A stretch of DNA of 64,000 bases, from positions 434,001 to 498,000 of the forward strand of contig NZ_CP155793.1 of assembly GCF_039729145.1 (NCBI RefSeq). Direction: 5' to 3'. The position numbers and the translations under genes are program-made. Under the pieces are notes generated by a model. That model saw only the letters and a list, made by a program, of their open reading frames with translations, was not told where the DNA came from and made no database searches. The stretch comes from Microbacterium sp. SY138. GTDB lineage: Bacteria > Actinomycetota > Actinomycetes > Actinomycetales > Microbacteriaceae. Positions 62,243-64,000 of the stretch are shown piece after piece (position 1 is the first letter of the stretch; each line of letters starts with the position of its first letter).

Positions 62243-63978
62243 CCACCGTGTCGACCGCGCCGACCACGCAGAGGGTCCTGATCGCCAACCGCGGGGAGAT
62301 CGCGGTGCGCGTCGTCCGCGCCTGCGCCGAGGCCGGATACACCTCGGTCGCGGTCTATGCGGATCAGGATGCCGACGCCCTGCACGTGCGCCTGGCCGAT
62401 GAGGCCGTGGGCCTGGGGGGAGCAACGGGGGCCGACACGTATCTTTCCGTCGAGGCGCTGCTCGCCGCCGCGCGCCGGGCGGACGCGACCGCCGTGCACC
62501 CCGGATACGGCTTCCTCTCGGAGAGCGCCGCATTCGCACGGGCCGTCGAGGAGGCGGGGCTGGTCTGGATCGGGCCGTCGCCCGAGAGCATCGACGCACT
62601 CGGCGACAAGATGACCGCTCGCCGTATCGCGCAGCGGGTCGGAGCGCCGCTCGCCGCCGGTACCGACCAGCCGCTGGCCGGGCCTGAGGAGGCGGTGGCG
62701 TTCGCCGAGGAGCACGGACTCCCCATCGCGATCAAGGCGGCGTTCGGCGGTGGCGGCCGCGGGCTCAAGGTGGTGCGCGAGCTGTCCGAGGTCGCGGCGG
62801 CTTTCGACGCGGCCACTCGCGAGGCGATCGCGGCATTCGGTCGCGGAGAGTGCTTCGTGGAGCGCTTCCTCGAGAGCCCGCGGCACATCGAGGTGCAGGT
62901 GCTCGGCGACGGGCGCGGCGGTGTCGTGGTGGTCGGCGACCGCGACTGCTCGATGCAGCGTCGGAACCAGAAGCTCATCGAGGAGGCGCCGGCTCCGGGA
63001 CTCTCCGTCGAACAGCGGACGCGTTTCCACGACGCGGCACGGTCGATCTGCGGCGAGGTGGAGTACCGCGGGGCCGGCACCGTGGAGTTCCTGCTCGCGG
63101 CCGACGGCACCATCTCGTTCCTCGAGGTGAACACAAGGCTCCAGGTGGAGCATCCGGTCACCGAGGAGGTCACCGGAACCGACCTGGTGCGCGAGCAGTT
63201 CCGCATCGCGTTCGGGGAAGGTCCGTCCTTCGTCGAGACGCCGGCACCCATCGGGCACGCGTTCGAGTTCCGCATCAATGCCGAGGACCCCGGGCGGGGC
63301 TTCCTGCCGAGCCCCGGTCGTGTCGAGAGACTGCGGATCCCCGGCGGACCCGGCGTGCGCTGGGACAGTGGCATCGAAGAGGGCGACGTCGTGCAGCCGG
63401 CCTTCGACTCGATGATCGCCAAGCTGATCGTGCACGCCGAGTCCCGCGATGCGGCCATCGTGCGGGCGCGGCGGGCTCTGCGTGAGCTGACCGTCGAGGG
63501 GCCGGCGACGGTGATCCCGTTCGACGTGATGGCGCTCGACGAGGAGGCGTTCGGCACGGCGACCTTCGCGGTGCACACGCAGTGGATCGAGAGCTCCCTG
63601 CTGCCGAAGCTGGAGACGCAGTCGCGGCCGGCGGCCGTGTCGGACTCCGCACTGCAGCGCTTCCCTGTCGAGATCGACGGCCGACGCGTGATGCTGGGTC
63701 TCCCGGCCGGGCTGCTGTCGGGCCTCGGTCGTCCGGCTGCCCCCGCGCCCGCAGCGCCCACGTCCGACCCGACCGAACTGCGTGCACCGGTGCCGGGCAC
63801 TCTGGTGCGCTGGCTCGTCGACGACGGCACCGAGGTCGCGGAGGGAGAGCCGGTCGCGGTCCTCGACGCCATGAAGATGGAGACCACGGTGACCGCCCAC
63901 AGATCCGGATCGCTGTCTCAGCGGGTCGAGCTGTCCGCGATGGTCGCCGCCGATGGGGTGCTCGCGGTCATCGACTGA
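62239..63978 (+). CDS. biotin carboxylase with C-terminal BCCP domain
   Basis: The 579-aa protein combines a biotin carboxylase (about 1-450) and a biotinyl carrier domain (about 505-579). A-N-R-G-E-I-A-V-R is near residue 16, the ATP loop F-G-G-G-G-R-G-L-K is near residue 172, and the biotin site is K546 in D-A-M-K-M. Carboxylation of the carrier uses ATP and bicarbonate. No separate carboxyltransferase is encoded, but the KipA-like domain just upstream is related to one in urea amidolyase systems. It ends 22 bp from the window edge, so later genes are unseen. Confidence 0.92.
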   Translation: MTTVSTAPTTQRVLIANRGEIAVRVVRACAEAGYTSVAVYADQDADALHVRLADEAVGLGGATGADTYLSVEALLAAARRADATAVHPGYGFLSESAAFARAVEEAGLVWIGPSPESIDALGDKMTARRIAQRVGAPLAAGTDQPLAGPEEAVAFAEEHGLPIAIKAAFGGGGRGLKVVRELSEVAAAFDAATREAIAAFGRGECFVERFLESPRHIEVQVLGDGRGGVVVVGDRDCSMQRRNQKLIEEAPAPGLSVEQRTRFHDAARSICGEVEYRGAGTVEFLLAADGTISFLEVNTRLQVEHPVTEEVTGTDLVREQFRIAFGEGPSFVETPAPIGHAFEFRINAEDPGRGFLPSPGRVERLRIPGGPGVRWDSGIEEGDVVQPAFDSMIAKLIVHAESRDAAIVRARRALRELTVEGPATVIPFDVMALDEEAFGTATFAVHTQWIESSLLPKLETQSRPAAVSDSALQRFPVEIDGRRVMLGLPAGLLSGLGRPAAPAPAAPTSDPTELRAPVPGTLVRWLVDDGTEVAEGEPVAVLDAMKMETTVTAHRSGSLSQRVELSAMVAADGVLAVID

Positions 63979-64000
63979 GCGTTCTGGTGCACCACCCGAA

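Overview
The window is about 70% GC, densely coded, and reads as chromosomal DNA of a Gram-positive actinomycete, most likely Microbacterium or a close Microbacteriaceae relative. This is inferred from the lipoprotein-anchored transport systems, the SoxR/FdxA/FprA set, CelR/CebR-type operators, overwhelming G/C in third codon positions and many leaderless-looking genes. No rRNA, tRNA, CRISPR array, intact insertion sequence or prophage was seen. No gene-free stretch exceeds 300 bases.

Layout. 1-4083: an unknown protein, a GNAT acetyltransferase, a PaiB-like flavin-fold protein with an EamA exporter, and a divergent MocR regulator. 4166-9126: an APC permease, a VanZ-RDD membrane protein, a SnoaL-like protein, a small alarmone synthetase and a Cys-rich small protein. 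9237-21674: a molybdenum island, with a membrane-anchored sulfite-oxidase-like enzyme, mogA-moaE, the opposing moeB-moeA-moaC-moaD operon, a TDT transporter, a D-Ala-D-Ala carboxypeptidase, and a regulator heading modABC, then moaA. 21683-24538: a kinase, a GNAT, an orphan ribbon-helix-helix antitoxin with a wrecked toxin, and an M20 amidohydrolase.

24592-33229: a TetR regulator divergent from a five-gene Opp/Dpp-type ABC importer that ends in a GH3 beta-glucosidase. 33279-34628: DUF1254. 34693-38106: SoxR divergent from ferredoxin, ferredoxin reductase, flavin reductase and superoxide dismutase, with a textbook SoxR box. 38120-40311: a CsoR/CstR-type repressor lacking the copper histidine, divergent from a 56-aa Cys-rich protein and a CoA-disulfide reductase-rhodanese fusion, pointing to persulfide handling. 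40308-43072: a LacI regulator with a GH13 alpha-glucosidase. 43300-46926: a DUF1761 protein, a secreted glycosidase-like protein, purQ-purS and apt.

46952-53017: a cellobiose-type system (cebEFG-bglC-cebR) with two perfect TGGGAGCGCTCCCA operators. 53138-55856: a DUF1266 membrane protein, a partner membrane protein and a divergent TetR. 55925-56743: a secreted HExxHxxGxxHE metalloprotease. 56979-63978: a GntR regulator and a 5-oxoproline operon (NRAMP-like transporter, PxpA, DUF1445, fused PxpB-PxpC, and a biotin carboxylase-BCCP protein).

Two themes cross the window. Many genes have a TANNNT -10 element only 5-8 nt before the start codon, implying leaderless mRNAs. A family of 55-60 bp palindromic intergenic elements with TCCGGTCGC...GCGACCGGA arms recurs at three loci.
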